Shown here: piece after piece, positions 17,220 through 25,247 of the stretch | How the letters are laid out: the number at the start of each line of letters is the position of its first letter | How positions within the stretch are numbered: position 1 is the first letter of the stretch | Assembly: GCF_900205965.1 (NCBI RefSeq) | Contig: NZ_OAOF01000008.1 | Coordinates: forward strand, 124,001-188,000 | Length of the DNA stretch: 64,000 nt | Reading direction: 5' to 3' | Origin: Lacrimispora amygdalina | GTDB taxonomy: Bacteria > Bacillota > Clostridia > Lachnospirales > Lachnospiraceae | Notes under the pieces: model-generated | What the model was told of the DNA's origin: nothing | Seen by the model: the letters and a program-made list of their open reading frames with translations, nothing else | Databases searched by the model: none | Translations under genes and position numbers: made by a program

Positions 17220-17906
17220 ATGAAGGATTATAATGTGCATTTGACGCTGATTGATCGGATCATACTGGATTCCTATAAGGTTTTATTGGAAGGGCTGGCA
17301 GATTATCTGGGGAGCGGTTATGAGATGGTGCTTCACAGCCTGGAGGATACAGAGCATTCTGTGATTAAAATTATTAATGGACATCATACCGGGCGGACAG
17401 AAGGGATGCCCATAACAGATCTGGCTCTCCAGATGCTGGAAGAGATAAAAAAAGAAGGGGAGAAGGGTTACATTTCATATTTCACGAAGAACAAAAAGGG
17501 TGAACCTTTAAAATCCACAACGATTGTTGTACGGGGAGAAGAGGGCCGGATAATTGGATTGCTCTGCATTAATTTTTATTTAAACACAAGTTTTTCTGAG
17601 ATTCTTTCCGGATTTATACCGGAGATGTCCTCCCGCGCCCAGGTTAAAACTGAGACTTTTGCCAGTAATCTGGATGAATTGATTTATAGTAAGGTTACCG
17701 AGGTACGAAACGAGGTGATGGGCAATGACCAGATTCTTCCCTCTCTTAAAAATAAGGAGATTATCAATATCCTGTGCCAGCAGGGCGTATTTACCTTAAA
17801 GGACGCGGTGGTTAAGGTAGCGGAGTTTCTGGATATTTCAAAAAATACAGTATATATGCATATTCGTAATGCCGGATCAACGGCTGAAAAAGAGAATAAG
17901 TTATAA
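17220..17906 (+). CDS. YheO/DauR-type PAS-HTH transcriptional regulator
   Basis: The 228-aa product has an N-terminal YheO-like PAS domain (about 10-125; GYEMVLHSLED, VIKIINGHHTGR, GLLCINFY) and a C-terminal helix-turn-helix (about 180-220; LKDAVVKVAEFLDISKNTVYMHIR). Relatives such as DauR control amino-acid genes. It lies directly upstream of a symporter and the L-serine dehydratase genes, so it probably regulates serine uptake and deamination. GGAGGG precedes the ATG. A strong hairpin follows, giving the downstream operon a separate transcript. Confidence 0.88.
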   Translation: MKDYNVHLTLIDRIILDSYKVLLEGLADYLGSGYEMVLHSLEDTEHSVIKIINGHHTGRTEGMPITDLALQMLEEIKKEGEKGYISYFTKNKKGEPLKSTTIVVRGEEGRIIGLLCINFYLNTSFSEILSGFIPEMSSRAQVKTETFASNLDELIYSKVTEVRNEVMGNDQILPSLKNKEIINILCQQGVFTLKDAVVKVAEFLDISKNTVYMHIRNAGSTAEKENKL

Positions 17907-17943
17907 GCAAATTTTAACTAAGAAGTTAAAAGGAATAAAAAAT

Positions 17944-17999
17944 TGTCCTGCGTTGTTTGTCAAAACAAACAAAAAATAACGTAGGACATTTTATTTTTT
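17944..17999 (+). terminator. Intrinsic terminator after the YheO-like gene
   Basis: An 11-bp outer stem with one G-U pair (17944-17954 with 17978-17988) encloses a 6-bp inner stem (17955-17960 with 17965-17970), followed by TTTTATTTTTT. Confidence 0.8.
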
Positions 18000-18018
18000 G
18001 CGTAATAACACAAAAATA

Positions 18019-18047
18019 TTGCATTTGTATCATGTTTGTGATAAAAT
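18019..18047 (+). promoter_or_regulatory. Promoter of the symporter-sdaAB-sdaAA operon
   Basis: TTGCAT (18019-18024) and TAAAAT (18042-18047) are 17 bases apart, 65 bases before the symporter start. Confidence 0.7.
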
Positions 18048-18112
18048 AAATTACACTTAAACCTATGAAAAATAAAAAAAATTTTATTCACAAACGAAAG
18101 GGAGGTATTGAA

Positions 18113-19318
18113 ATGGAAGGAAAGAAAAAGAAACTTGGACTTGTTCCCAAATTAATCATTGCCATTGTCATTGGTATCTTGTTGGGACTGTACGCTCCAA
18201 GTTTTGTAATCTCCATTTTGATTACAGCGGCAGATTTATTTAAACAGTTTTTAATGTTCGTCATTCCGCTGATGGTTGTAGCTTTTGTAACAATGGGAAT
18301 TGCAGATCTGACACAGGGAGCAGGCAAACTGCTTGCATTTACAGCTGCTGTTGCTTATGCATCGACTCTGCTTGCAGGAAGTGCTGCTTATTTTGTAGCC
18401 AGTAACTTTTTCCCCACCTTTGTTAATCAGGAGGTTGTTTCCAAAGTGGCTGCTGCAAGCGACAGAGCAATTGGAGGGTATTTTTCCCTGACCATCACTC
18501 CTTTGCTTGAAACAACAGCAGCAGTAGTATTAGCTTTTGTACTGGGTGTGTCGATTAGTACAATGAGAGGAAAGGAAATCGGCGATGCCCTTTATAATGT
18601 AGTGAAGGAGCTTTCTGAAATAATCACTAAGGTTTTAAATCGTGTGATTATTCCCCTTCTGCCCCTGTATATTTGCGGGACCTTTGCGAAAATGACTTAT
18701 CAGGGGACTACATTTGCCATTATGTCCGTACTTTGGAAGGTATTCCTTGTTGTAATTATCCTGCATATGCTTTACCTGTTAATTGCGTTCACGATTGCAG
18801 GAACCATAACAAAACGCAATCCTGTTACCATGTTAAAGAATCAGATTCCGGGATATCTAACAGCAATTGGTACCCAGTCTTCTGCAGCGACTATACCGGT
18901 TAATATTAAATGTGCACAGAACAATGGGGTTTCTGAGGAGATCCGTAATTTCGTCGTGCCGTTATGCGCCAACATTCATATGGCAGGTTCCATGATAACC
19001 ATTACCTGCTGTGTGACAGCGACGTTACTGATCTATGGAATGCCTCACGGTTTCCTTACGCTGTTTCCGTTTATCTGCGTTTTAGGAATTGCACTGGTGG
19101 CATCTCCGGGAGCTCCGGGTGGTTCCATCTTTACAGCTACTCCGTTTTTCCCGATTGTGGGAATTCCGGCAGTGGGAGACATTGCCAGTCTTTTACAGGC
19201 AATGTATATTGCACAGGACAGCTTTGGAACTGCCTGTAACGTATCCGGTGACAATGCAATCAGTGCGCTGGTAGAAGCGTTCTACTGTAAGCATATTAAG
19301 AAAGAAAAACGGGACTAG
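18113..19318 (+). CDS. Dicarboxylate/amino-acid:cation symporter (SLC1/DAACS family), probable serine transporter
   Basis: The 401-aa product is a multi-pass membrane protein of the DAACS family. It has the serine-rich re-entrant loop (GTQSSAATIPVNIKCA) and the second hairpin region with SPGAPGGSIFT, both part of the substrate and sodium sites. Family members carry glutamate, aspartate, or serine and threonine (SstT). Its place just before sdaAB-sdaAA makes serine the likely substrate, by inference. The ATG at 18113 has AAAGGGAGG seven bases upstream; the frame extends 16 codons further without a ribosome site. Confidence 0.88.
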   Translation: MEGKKKKLGLVPKLIIAIVIGILLGLYAPSFVISILITAADLFKQFLMFVIPLMVVAFVTMGIADLTQGAGKLLAFTAAVAYASTLLAGSAAYFVASNFFPTFVNQEVVSKVAAASDRAIGGYFSLTITPLLETTAAVVLAFVLGVSISTMRGKEIGDALYNVVKELSEIITKVLNRVIIPLLPLYICGTFAKMTYQGTTFAIMSVLWKVFLVVIILHMLYLLIAFTIAGTITKRNPVTMLKNQIPGYLTAIGTQSSAATIPVNIKCAQNNGVSEEIRNFVVPLCANIHMAGSMITITCCVTATLLIYGMPHGFLTLFPFICVLGIALVASPGAPGGSIFTATPFFPIVGIPAVGDIASLLQAMYIAQDSFGTACNVSGDNAISALVEAFYCKHIKKEKRD

Positions 19319-19340
19319 GTGTTTTGAAAGGAGCAGATGT

Positions 19341-20009
19341 ATGTCGTCAATCAGTATATTTGATGTGATCGGTCCCAATATGGTGGGCCCGTCAAGCTCC
19401 CATACGGCTGGTGCCGTAGCGATTGCACTTCTGGCAAGAAAATTATTTCCTGGTTCTATTAAAAAAGTTGAATTCGTACTATACGGTTCCTTTGCCAGGA
19501 CTTACAAGGGGCACGGTACAGACCGTGCCCTGCTGGGTGGAATGCTGGGGTTTGAAACTCACGATTTGAGAATAAAGAATTCTTTTGAGCTTGCAAAGGA
19601 ACAGGGGTTATCCTATTCCTTTGTAACCAATGAAAAAGAAACCGAAGTTCATCCCAATACCGTTGAGATTCATTTAACCGGCGCAGATGGATCTTTCATG
19701 TCTGTCAGAGGAGTGTCAGTAGGCGGCGGTAAGGTAAAGATTATTAAAATCAACGGCGTTGATGTTGATTTTACAGGAGAGTACTCCACTCTGGTAATCC
19801 GGCATCTGGACTATCCCGGAATGGTGGCTTATATTGCTACCTGCTTAAGCGAGAGAAATGTTAACATTGCATTTATGCGTCTGTACCGGGAAAATAAAGG
19901 GGCGACTGCCTATTCTGTGGTGGAATCAGATGAAGAGATTCCCCAGGAGCTTCTTGATAAACTGCGGGAACATGAAAAAGTAGAAGATGTAATGCTGATT
20001 CAGGTTTAG
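19341..20009 (+). CDS. sdaAB: L-serine dehydratase, iron-sulfur-dependent, beta subunit
   Basis: The 222-aa product starts with SIFDVIGPNMVGPSSSHTAGA, the hallmark of the beta domain of [4Fe-4S] L-serine dehydratases. The last 75 residues form an ACT domain (LDYPGMVAYIATCLSERNVNIAFM) that may bind amino acid for regulation. With the alpha subunit it deaminates L-serine to pyruvate and ammonia. AAAGGAG precedes the ATG. It lies eight bases before sdaAA; single-chain forms such as E. coli SdaA have both parts fused. Confidence 0.96.
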   Translation: MSSISIFDVIGPNMVGPSSSHTAGAVAIALLARKLFPGSIKKVEFVLYGSFARTYKGHGTDRALLGGMLGFETHDLRIKNSFELAKEQGLSYSFVTNEKETEVHPNTVEIHLTGADGSFMSVRGVSVGGGKVKIIKINGVDVDFTGEYSTLVIRHLDYPGMVAYIATCLSERNVNIAFMRLYRENKGATAYSVVESDEEIPQELLDKLREHEKVEDVMLIQV

Positions 20010-20017
20010 GAGGAGCT

Positions 20018-20893
20018 ATGGATTTTATATCAGGACAAGAGTTACTGCAATTGTGTGAAGAGAACGACTGCCGGATCTCCGATATCATGCGTCAGCGTGA
20101 GATCAGTGAATTTGGAGCGTCCGAAGAAGAGATAACTAAACGAATGAAGGAAGCGTTCCGGATTATGAAAGAAGCCTGTCATAAGCCCTTAGATGAACCG
20201 GTGCCCTCCATCGGAGGACTCATCGGAGGAGAGGCGAAAAAGGTAAGGGACAGAAGAAGACAGGGGAAATCCATATGCGGAAGCATGCTTTCCAAGGCGA
20301 TTACATATTCGCTGGCTGTTTTAGAGGTCAATGCTTCCATGGGTCTGATTGTGGCGGCGCCCACTGCCGGAAGTTCCGGTGTCCTTCCTGGTCTGTTACT
20401 GGCCCTTGAGGAAGAATTTTCACTTGATGATGAGCAGATTATTGACGGACTTTTCACCGCAAGCGCCATCGGATATTTAATTATGCGGAATGCCTCCGTC
20501 GCAGGTGCCCAGGCTGGCTGTCAGGCTGAAGTAGGTGCAGCCTCTGCCATGGCTGCTGCAGCTGCGGCTGAAATTATGGGAGGAACGCCCCAGCAGTGCA
20601 TGGATGCAGCTTCCGCGGCGATTGTGAATTTACTTGGGCTTGTTTGTGACCCGGTAGCCGGACTGGTAGAATGTCCGTGTCAGAGCCGTAATGTGATAGG
20701 CGCCTCCAATGCCCTGGTTTGTGCAGAGATGGCACTTTCCGGAATCCGCCAGCTGATTCCGTTTGACCAGATGGTGGAGACCATGATGGTAGTTGGCCGT
20801 TCCATACCATTTGAACTGAGGGAGACGGCACTGGGAGGATGTGCGGCAACAGAGGCTGCCTGCAGCAGAGCCTGCCAGATTTTCCAGAATTAG
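20018..20893 (+). CDS. sdaAA: L-serine dehydratase, iron-sulfur-dependent, alpha subunit
   Basis: The 291-aa product is the catalytic subunit. It has the APTAGSSGVLPG loop near residue 122 and the cysteines expected to bind the oxygen-sensitive [4Fe-4S] cluster (CDPVAGLVECPCQSRN and GGCAATEAAC). Length is normal. It pairs with the beta subunit encoded directly upstream (AGGAGG between them). The pyruvate produced could feed the split pyruvate formate-lyase. A strong terminator closes the operon. Confidence 0.96.
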   Translation: MDFISGQELLQLCEENDCRISDIMRQREISEFGASEEEITKRMKEAFRIMKEACHKPLDEPVPSIGGLIGGEAKKVRDRRRQGKSICGSMLSKAITYSLAVLEVNASMGLIVAAPTAGSSGVLPGLLLALEEEFSLDDEQIIDGLFTASAIGYLIMRNASVAGAQAGCQAEVGAASAMAAAAAAEIMGGTPQQCMDAASAAIVNLLGLVCDPVAGLVECPCQSRNVIGASNALVCAEMALSGIRQLIPFDQMVETMMVVGRSIPFELRETALGGCAATEAACSRACQIFQN

Positions 20894-20916
20894 TAATACA
20901 AATAAGATAAGGTAAG

Positions 20917-20957
20917 AACGGACCGGTTTCAGCACCGGTCCGTTTGCTATTATTTTT
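20917..20957 (+). terminator. Intrinsic terminator of the serine operon
   Basis: A perfect 11-bp GC-rich stem (20917-20927 with 20934-20944) with a six-base loop is followed by a T-rich run ending in TTTTTT. Confidence 0.85.
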
Positions 20958-20969
20958 TCAGCGTTATTC

Positions 20970-21009
20970 ACACAAAATAGTTGCGAGTGCAACTATTTTG
21001 TGTTATGCT
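20970..21009 (+). promoter_or_regulatory. MarR promoter overlapped by a perfect 15-bp inverted-repeat operator
   Basis: A perfect inverted repeat (20970-20984 with 20989-21003) with a 4-base centre GAGT covers the -35 box TTGCGA (20981-20986) and the whole spacer. The -10 box TATGCT is at 21004-21009, 17 bases from the -35. A repressor bound here would exclude RNA polymerase. The obvious candidate is the MarR protein encoded 31 bases downstream, as an autorepressor of the marR-MATE operon. Confidence 0.8.
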
Positions 21010-21039
21010 GTTTTCGAGTGATACCAGGAGGTGAATAAT

Positions 21040-21489
21040 TTGGATAAACACAGGGAAATCGGAAAATATATTTCGATTCTCCAGCGGCTTAATAATATGT
21101 TTTACGCAAACCGGTTATCCTCTTTTCAGATAGGCTGTGGACAACAGTTTTTTTTATTGCAGATTTTTAAAAATCCAGGCATGAATCTTCATGATATGGC
21201 GTTAAATGGCCACTATGATAAAGCAACAGCTACACGGGCGGTAAAAAAACTGGAAGAAGAGGGATATGTCCGGACTGAAACAGAAGAAGAGGATAAACGG
21301 GTTCGGCGAATCTATTTAACAGACCAGGCCAAGCCGGTTGTTGAGAAGACATTAGAGTGTGTAGACGAGTGGGCGGATATAATTTTAGCGGAGTTTACAG
21401 AAGAAGAGCGTAAGCAGGCAGAACAGCTGCTTATAAGAATGGCTTCTAATGCACATCATTTTACAACAAGGGACAAAGGAAAGGAATGA
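21040..21489 (+). CDS. MarR-family transcriptional repressor
   Basis: The 149-aa product has a MarR winged helix (about 35-110; MALNGHYDKATATRAVKKLEEEGYV is the recognition helix, then TEEEDKRVRRIYLT forms the wing) and helices for dimerisation at both ends. I place the start at TTG 21040, eight bases after AGGAGG; the GTG at 21031 lies inside that ribosome site. It overlaps the MATE gene by four bases, so repressor and exporter are translationally coupled. The perfect palindrome over its promoter is probably its operator. Confidence 0.9.
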   Translation: MDKHREIGKYISILQRLNNMFYANRLSSFQIGCGQQFFLLQIFKNPGMNLHDMALNGHYDKATATRAVKKLEEEGYVRTETEEEDKRVRRIYLTDQAKPVVEKTLECVDEWADIILAEFTEEERKQAEQLLIRMASNAHHFTTRDKGKE

Positions 21490-22883
21490 CACACTTTATG
21501 GAACACAATAAGATAAATCAGGGAGGGAATCCCTTAGGCTACAAACCAATCGGACATCTTCTGATGCAGTTTGCACTTCCTGCAATTATCGCGATGCTGG
21601 TTAATTCAATCTATAACATCGTGGATCAGATCTTTATCGGACAGGGGATTGGTTATCTGGGAAATGCGGCTACCACCATAGCTTTCCCCATTGTAACAAT
21701 TCTCTTAGCAGTTTCAACACTTTTGGGTGCAGGCGGAAGTGCTTATGCAGCCATCAAGCTTGGTGAAAAGAAGGAAGAGGAAGCACAAAAAACTCTTGGC
21801 ACAGTGACGGTTCTTACTCTGGCAGCAAGTGCAGTTGTAGTGGTTTGTGGTTTTGCATTTTTAGATCCGATGTTAAAGCTTTTTGGCGCTACAGAGAATA
21901 CTATGGAATATGCCAGGCAGTATACTTCTGTAATTCTGATCGGAACTCCATTCAATATGCTGGCAGTGGTTTTAAGCAATATGGCAAGAACGGACGGAAG
22001 TCCTGCCCTGTCTATGTATGCCATGCTGATCGGAGCATTTTTAAATACCATACTGGATCCGATCTATATTTTCGTATTTAAATGGGGGGTTACAGGTGCT
22101 GCGATTGCAACCATCACTTCCCAGATTATATCAGCGGTGACTTTAATCGTATATTTTATTAAAAAAGGTAAAAACATGCGTCTGCACAAAAATGCCATGC
22201 GTGTTGATCTTGAAATATGCCGTCAGGCACTCCCGCTTGGAATCTCCAGCGGAATCACTCAGGTGGCTACTACCATACTGCAGGTTGTCATGAATAATTC
22301 TCTGGTGTTTTATGGGAATCAGACTACGGTAGGCGGAGATGTGGCACTGAGTGCCATGGGAATTGTCAACAAGATCGGTATGATTCTGGTGTCAGTCTGC
22401 CTTGGGATCGGAATTGGATCTCAGCCAATCTTTGGTTTTAATAAAGGTGCTAATCAGCCAAAACGGGTTAGAAAAACATTTTTGGTTGCAGCAACAGCAT
22501 CGACTAGTGTGGCAGTATGCGGGTGGCTGTTATGTCAGCTTTTTCCGGGAGCAATTCTAAGTCTGTTTGGTACCCAGGATCCTGAGTTTAACATATTTGC
22601 AGAGCGCTGCTTAAGGATTTACATGCTTGGAATTTTTACAGCCGGATTTCAGGTTGTCAGCACCAGCTATTTCCAGTCTACCGGACAGCCTTTAAAAGCA
22701 TCTGTTTTATCCATGCTGAGACAGCTTCTGCTGTTAATTCCTCTGCTTCTGATTCTGCCTCTGTATTTCGGACTGAACGGTATTTTATATGCCGGACCGC
22801 TGGCTGATATTACATCAGCAGTGATCGTCAGTCAGTTTATTATCTATGAATTAAGAAAACTGGACAGGGCCTGCAAGGCCTGA
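21486..22883 (+). CDS. MATE-family multidrug exporter
   Basis: The 465-aa product has twelve predicted membrane segments and two MATE halves. The N-terminus PIGHLLMQFALPAIIAMLVNSIYNIVDQIFIG is typical of the MepA/DinF-like branch, and AMGIVNKIGMILVSVCLGIGIGSQPI is the matching motif of the second half. Such proteins use sodium or proton gradients to export cationic drugs or metabolites. The ATG at 21486 overlaps the marR stop; an ATG at 21498 is an alternative start. Control by the upstream MarR is inferred from operon structure. Confidence 0.92.
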   Translation: MTHFMEHNKINQGGNPLGYKPIGHLLMQFALPAIIAMLVNSIYNIVDQIFIGQGIGYLGNAATTIAFPIVTILLAVSTLLGAGGSAYAAIKLGEKKEEEAQKTLGTVTVLTLAASAVVVVCGFAFLDPMLKLFGATENTMEYARQYTSVILIGTPFNMLAVVLSNMARTDGSPALSMYAMLIGAFLNTILDPIYIFVFKWGVTGAAIATITSQIISAVTLIVYFIKKGKNMRLHKNAMRVDLEICRQALPLGISSGITQVATTILQVVMNNSLVFYGNQTTVGGDVALSAMGIVNKIGMILVSVCLGIGIGSQPIFGFNKGANQPKRVRKTFLVAATASTSVAVCGWLLCQLFPGAILSLFGTQDPEFNIFAERCLRIYMLGIFTAGFQVVSTSYFQSTGQPLKASVLSMLRQLLLLIPLLLILPLYFGLNGILYAGPLADITSAVIVSQFIIYELRKLDRACKA

Positions 22884-22917
22884 TTCATAATCTTTAGCGG
22901 GAAGGAGAAGGACAGCT

Positions 22918-23805
22918 GTGAGTGTAAAAATACAAATGATAAAATTTTTTGCAGGCATCGGTAATGCAGAAAAGAAGATGGAAGCAAAGCTTGCAGCACC
23001 GCCAAGAGGCGGTAATAAAATCAACCGGGATCATTTTACCAGGAAAGTCAGGGTGAAGGAATGGTACACAGATGGATTCGGAGGAATAACGATCAACGGC
23101 AGTTATACCAGCAAGAAGCATATCTTGCTGCTGCCGGGCGGTGCTTATACACTGGAACCCTCCCTCCGGTATGTGAATATATCAGAATATTTTGCACTCT
23201 CACAGAGAATAAAGGTGACCATTCCTTTTTGTCCCCTCTCACCGGAACATAATGTTCTGGCAGTACGCCAATATCTGCTTCATGTTTACAGAAGCCTAAT
23301 CAAAGAATATCCGGAAGATGAATTCTTTTTTATGGGAGACTTTTCCGGAGGAGGTCTGGCTCTTTCTTTTTTACAGGAACTTCGGGATATTCATGATCTG
23401 CCTATGCCGGTTAAGACGGCGGCGATTTCGCCATGGCTGGATATTACATTGGATAATCCTATGATAAAGATCGCCAGAAAAGGGGATCATTTACTTCCTA
23501 AAGAAGCATTAAAGGAAGCTGGAATGCGCTACTGCGGTCCTCTGCCTTCTGATCATCCGTTCGTATCCCCTATATATGGGGACTGGAACCATCTGGGGAA
23601 AATTCTTATCTTTTCGGGAACAGAGGATATTATGACGCCAGACTGTGAATTGCTTGCAGAGCGGGCGGGTAGCCTTATTGGAACTGAACTTGTTTATAGA
23701 AAGGGAGCAGGCATGATCCATGACTGGATTTTGGTTTCCTGCAGGGAGACAGATGCTACATTGGAACTGATTTCGAATTATTTTCAGGATAGCGGAGAAA
23801 TTTAA
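22918..23805 (+). CDS. Alpha/beta-hydrolase fold protein, HSL-esterase-like, with altered nucleophile elbow
   Basis: The 295-aa product follows the hormone-sensitive-lipase-like hydrolase pattern: an oxyanion-type LLLPGGAYT near residue 64, then MGDFSGGGLALSF at 139-151, an Asp in SGTEDIMTPD and a His in GMIHDW. The elbow is odd. The usual GDSAGG would have Ser at residue 142, but Phe is there and Ser is at 143, so the GxSxG pattern is broken. It may be a catalytically altered or inactive esterase. The start is GTG with AAGGA upstream. It lies 34 bases after the MATE gene, probably in the same operon. Confidence 0.8.
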   Translation: MSVKIQMIKFFAGIGNAEKKMEAKLAAPPRGGNKINRDHFTRKVRVKEWYTDGFGGITINGSYTSKKHILLLPGGAYTLEPSLRYVNISEYFALSQRIKVTIPFCPLSPEHNVLAVRQYLLHVYRSLIKEYPEDEFFFMGDFSGGGLALSFLQELRDIHDLPMPVKTAAISPWLDITLDNPMIKIARKGDHLLPKEALKEAGMRYCGPLPSDHPFVSPIYGDWNHLGKILIFSGTEDIMTPDCELLAERAGSLIGTELVYRKGAGMIHDWILVSCRETDATLELISNYFQDSGEI

Positions 23806-23810
23806 AAATA

Positions 23811-23843
23811 AGGTTCGACCCGTATTATGGGCCGAACCTCATT
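23811..23843 (+). terminator. Intrinsic terminator of the marR-MATE-hydrolase operon
   Basis: A 7-bp stem extended by three GC pairs across a mismatch (23811-23821 with 23828-23838) is followed by CATTTTG. Confidence 0.7.
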
Positions 23844-23880
23844 TTGATTTGTGATGAAGTACTATGAACAAAGGAACGGA

Positions 23881-24600
23881 TTAAAGTCGTGAAAGTGACT
23901 GAAGGGCATTCCCCTCAATCAGGACCTCGTAATGTTCCTTGTAGTACGCTTCGGAAGCGTAATCCTGATGAATCTTGGTTCCGTACTCTGCGAGAAGATT
24001 GCATACACGGCTGAAGTCCAGAGACTTCTCCGGGGTGTTACTTATGACCAGATAATACTGTCTGGTATTTGGTTTTTTATATAAAGTATTGCTGCCATCA
24101 TAAACCTGTCCGATGATCTTTGCGGCATCAGAAATTTGATCCAGACTTTGAAAACAGTAGATTCTTACTGAGGAAGCATTGGACTGCTCTTTTGGTTTTT
24201 CTTCTTCCGGCTCTTCTTTTTTGTCGATTCCCAACAAATTTAACAGGCCGTCTGCACCTTCTAAAAGCTCGCTTGCCAGATCTGCCGGCATGGAATCCGG
24301 ATCTTCGTCTGTTGTTGGTGAAAATTTTGCAAACCTTGTATCTAATTCTTCCGGATCATCGATTTTGGTGATTACTAACATCACGCTTTCGTTGGATAAC
24401 GGAATTGCTTCTACCATGAGAGGAATGTCTTCGGCTTCAAATCCCACTTCGTTAGAGGCTTTTTGAATCATCTCGCGGAACAGGTTGCGGGCTTTTTCAC
24501 TGCCATAGGCAAGTTCGCCTAAATTTAGGTTTCGGACGCTTAAATCAAAGCTTGTAAGCGTGCAACGGATCTGATTTTCATTGATACGTTCTATCTTCAT
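23881..24600 (-). CDS. mecA: Adaptor protein MecA
   Basis: The 239-aa product has the MecA layout. The N-terminal domain (about 1-90) starts MKIERINENQIRCTLT. An acidic, Lys/Glu-rich linker follows (about 110-145), then a C-terminal ClpC-binding domain (about 146-239; IYCFQSLDQISDAAKII). MecA delivers substrates to ClpCP and helps assemble ClpC hexamers. The gene is monocistronic on the minus strand and convergent with the upstream operon. Confidence 0.93.
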   Translation of the reverse strand: MKIERINENQIRCTLTSFDLSVRNLNLGELAYGSEKARNLFREMIQKASNEVGFEAEDIPLMVEAIPLSNESVMLVITKIDDPEELDTRFAKFSPTTDEDPDSMPADLASELLEGADGLLNLLGIDKKEEPEEEKPKEQSNASSVRIYCFQSLDQISDAAKIIGQVYDGSNTLYKKPNTRQYYLVISNTPEKSLDFSRVCNLLAEYGTKIHQDYASEAYYKEHYEVLIEGNALQSLSRL

Positions 24601-24671
24601 AGGATCACTTCCTGTTCTTTTTAAAATGGTGAATAATTTCTACATACTTCCTCAACATAACTATACTATAT

Positions 24672-24701
24672 ATTATAGCAAAAAGGCAATTACTATGTGA
24701 A
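24672..24701 (-). promoter_or_regulatory. Candidate mecA promoter
   Basis: On the minus strand TTCACA (24696-24701) and a perfect TATAAT (24672-24677) are 18 bases apart, about 70 bases before the mecA start. Confidence 0.65.
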
Positions 24702-24856
24702 AAAATTTATATAATTTTAAGGTTTATATGCAAAAATACGGGTATCCTATCTAATTACTGGGATTTTGCAATTTAAACTATTATCGTGATACTAATATGA
24801 TACTATTTCTGTAATTTCTCTGCAACTTCTATATGACGGTTAGGGGAGGGGAGGTG

Positions 24857-24946
24857 GTGCCGGATATGTTTTCATTTGCAGACATGCTTTTATTTGCAAC
24901 GTTTATCTTGGCATTGCTGACTTACATAGATAAGTTAAAAAAATAG
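24857..24946 (+). CDS. Putative holin-like / type I toxin small membrane peptide
   Basis: A small gene encodes about 29 residues (26 from the internal ATG at 24866). The peptide is one hydrophobic helix (LLFATFILALLTYID) followed by a lysine-rich end (KLKK). This matches the short Firmicute family often annotated as putative holin-like toxin, whose members end in a similar LLTYID-K pattern. A purine-rich ribosome site (GGGGAGGGG) precedes it; whether GTG 24857 or ATG 24866 is used is uncertain. Overexpressed peptides of this kind damage the membrane. A convergent small RNA overlaps its 3' end, as in TxpA/RatA-type toxin-antitoxin loci. Confidence 0.6.
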   Translation: MPDMFSFADMLLFATFILALLTYIDKLKK

Positions 24947-25036
24947 CCTACCCTGCCGCGAACAGGATAGGCGGTGTCCGTTAGGACATTTTGCTTTATC
25001 TGGGAGCTTCCACCTTGTGTGGCGGTTACTCTTTGT
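24937..25036 (-). ncRNA. Candidate antisense RNA antitoxin
   Basis: A minus-strand promoter predicts an RNA of about 100 bases starting near 25036. It ends at a 10-bp hairpin (24946-24955 with 24963-24972, one wobble) followed by seven T at 24937-24943. Its 3' end overlaps the last codons of the holin-like peptide gene, so the two transcripts are complementary at their 3' ends. An internal small hairpin (CCAC/GTGG) is also visible. I know this arrangement from type I toxin-antitoxin pairs such as TxpA/RatA; the assignment is inferred. Confidence 0.55.
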
Positions 25037-25042
25037 AATTCT

Positions 25043-25071
25043 AATATAACATATGGTACGATTCTTTTCAA
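25043..25071 (-). promoter_or_regulatory. Promoter of the candidate antitoxin RNA
   Basis: On the minus strand TTGAAA (25066-25071) and TATATT (25043-25048) are exactly 17 bases apart. No reading frame follows, which supports an RNA gene. Confidence 0.65.
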
Positions 25072-25200
25072 CGATTAAATTTAATATATTCTTATGTAAG
25101 TCTTCAATGTGTAGATTTGCTGATTCACTTTGCATTATCCATATAGATCATAGCACCAGTCGAAAGATGGGTGTTTTTTTGTTAAAAAACTATAAAATAG

Positions 25201-25229
25201 TTGAAAAATAATTGATCTTATATTACAAT
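25201..25229 (+). promoter_or_regulatory. Candidate promoter of the kinase / ParA-like cassette
   Basis: TTGAAA (25201-25206) and TACAAT (25224-25229) are 17 bases apart. The predicted transcript start near 25236 leaves a very short leader before the TTG at 25248. Confidence 0.6.
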
Positions 25230-25247
25230 ATTTTCCAGGAGATGATA

